From assembly GCF_000332275.1 (NCBI RefSeq), contig NZ_CM001776.1, positions 930,001 through 994,000 of the forward strand: a stretch of 64,000 bases of DNA, read 5' to 3'. Both the position numbers and the translations under genes were made by a program. This document shows, in pieces, positions 63,679 through 64,000 of the stretch. Within the stretch, counting starts at the first letter, position 1; every line of letters starts with the position of its first letter. The stretch is from Synechococcus sp. PCC 7336 (lineage in GTDB: Bacteria; Cyanobacteriota; Cyanobacteriia; Thermostichales; PCC-7336). The notes under the pieces were generated by a model. The model did no database searches. It was not told the origin of the DNA and worked only from the letters and a program-made list of their open reading frames with translations.

Positions 63679-64000
63679 ATGGGAATTCTGCAATCGCTCG
63701 ATATTGAAGCATTTTTGCACCAGAGTGTTGGTGAATGGATGTCGCAACAGACGAGCCATCAAGTGGCCTTTCGTCGCTACGAAAGTGGTCAATCCACCCT
63801 CGAGATCGAATGGGTGAGGGCCGATGCTCCCGAGGCGATTGCTGCCTGCGAGCAGCACGGCCTCAATCCTGCGATTGCCTTGGGCGGTCTCAGCACTACC
63901 TGGAGGGGGCGCCTGGGGCAAGAAACTGTCGAACGCACCGAACGCAACCTTCTCATCCTCCTGCCCGATCGCGATAATCCCAGACAGGGCAAGCTGGTAT
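63679..64000 (+). CDS. CpcS/CpeS-type phycobiliprotein lyase, N-terminal part (cut by window edge)
   Basis: The 107 codons seen read MGILQSLDIEAFLHQSVGEW, MSQQTSHQVAFRRYESGQST and RNLLILLPDRDNPRQGKLV, the start of the lipocalin-like CpcS/CpeS/CpcU fold that attaches phycocyanobilin to Cys-84-type sites of phycobiliproteins. The end lies beyond the window. It is divergent from the SpoU gene with an 81-bp gap. Subtype not assignable here. Confidence 0.85.
   Translation, partial: MGILQSLDIEAFLHQSVGEWMSQQTSHQVAFRRYESGQSTLEIEWVRADAPEAIAACEQHGLNPAIALGGLSTTWRGRLGQETVERTERNLLILLPDRDNPRQGKLV

Overview
The window is chromosomal DNA from a cyanobacterium. The evidence is a complete cyanobacterial-order ATP synthase operon (atpI-B-E-F2-F-H-A-G), psbEFLJ, psaI, the start of a CpcS-type phycobiliprotein lyase gene, several cyanobacteria-only hypothetical families (DUF1815, DUF6761, DUF2358, a DUF7734-like protein), pentapeptide-repeat proteins and very frequent GCGATCGC (HIP1) octamers. 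A Synechococcus-like unicellular organism is plausible, but I cannot name the species from this sequence.

Region 1 (about 1-11.75 kb) is the unusual part. It reads as an array of integron gene cassettes. I recognise ten attC recombination sites plus one weak candidate, all pointing the same way. The clearest have GCCTAAC/GTTAGGT-type outer boxes and an inner stem that pairs except for one or two extrahelical bases. The cassettes carry a two-gene module (DUF3644/HEPN-like protein plus a zinc-ribbon protein), a DUF3800 protein, a pair of small overlapping genes, a Fic protein with its own operator-like repeats, and a LuxR/DJ-1/DUF6220 group. Between them lie six copies of a gene-less 90-bp cassette body, three of them in a perfect tandem with a 180-181 bp period. 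The array has been invaded by an IS110-family element whose end abuts an attC (left edge), and by a 1.9-kb group II intron whose 5' end lies inside an attC in the opposite orientation to the cassettes. The right side ends in a broken aac(3)-I-like acetyltransferase fused directly to an attC. No integron integrase gene lies in the window; from the attC orientation it should be to the left.

Region 2 (11.9-22.6 kb) holds a GNAT acetyltransferase, an ECF sigma / anti-sigma / Spy-like periplasmic protein operon, a proline iminopeptidase behind two large pentapeptide-repeat proteins (one ending in a GUN4-like domain), a glycosyltransferase-sulfotransferase cluster, and a MazEF-type toxin-antitoxin locus whose toxin gene has lost its centre. 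Region 3 (22.8-28.7 kb) is the ATP synthase operon. Region 4 (29-44.8 kb) is core housekeeping: a methyltransferase, groESL under a perfect CIRCE operator, a D,D-carboxypeptidase, lpxD, an RRM protein, acpS, mrp, a phosphohexomutase, a zeta-like toxin with a 54-aa partner flanked by direct repeats, a ZIP-type transporter with an inserted cyclic-nucleotide-binding domain, ubiA and a Crp-family regulator. Region 5 (45-64 kb) holds tRNA-Gly(TCC), psbEFLJ facing psaI, an ABC1/UbiB kinase, an HTTM membrane protein overlapping tail to tail with a dihydroorotase-like gene that has lost its metal ligands, a CHASE4/PAS histidine kinase followed by a REC-PAS-GGDEF-EAL protein, a flavoprotein, PhoH, a methyltransferase, an rRNA-type SpoU methyltransferase and the partial cpcS-like gene.

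The core regions look ordinary for a cyanobacterium. The array is where novelty is concentrated: it combines cassette-borne candidate defence genes, amplified gene-less cassettes and two classes of attC-associated mobile elements.
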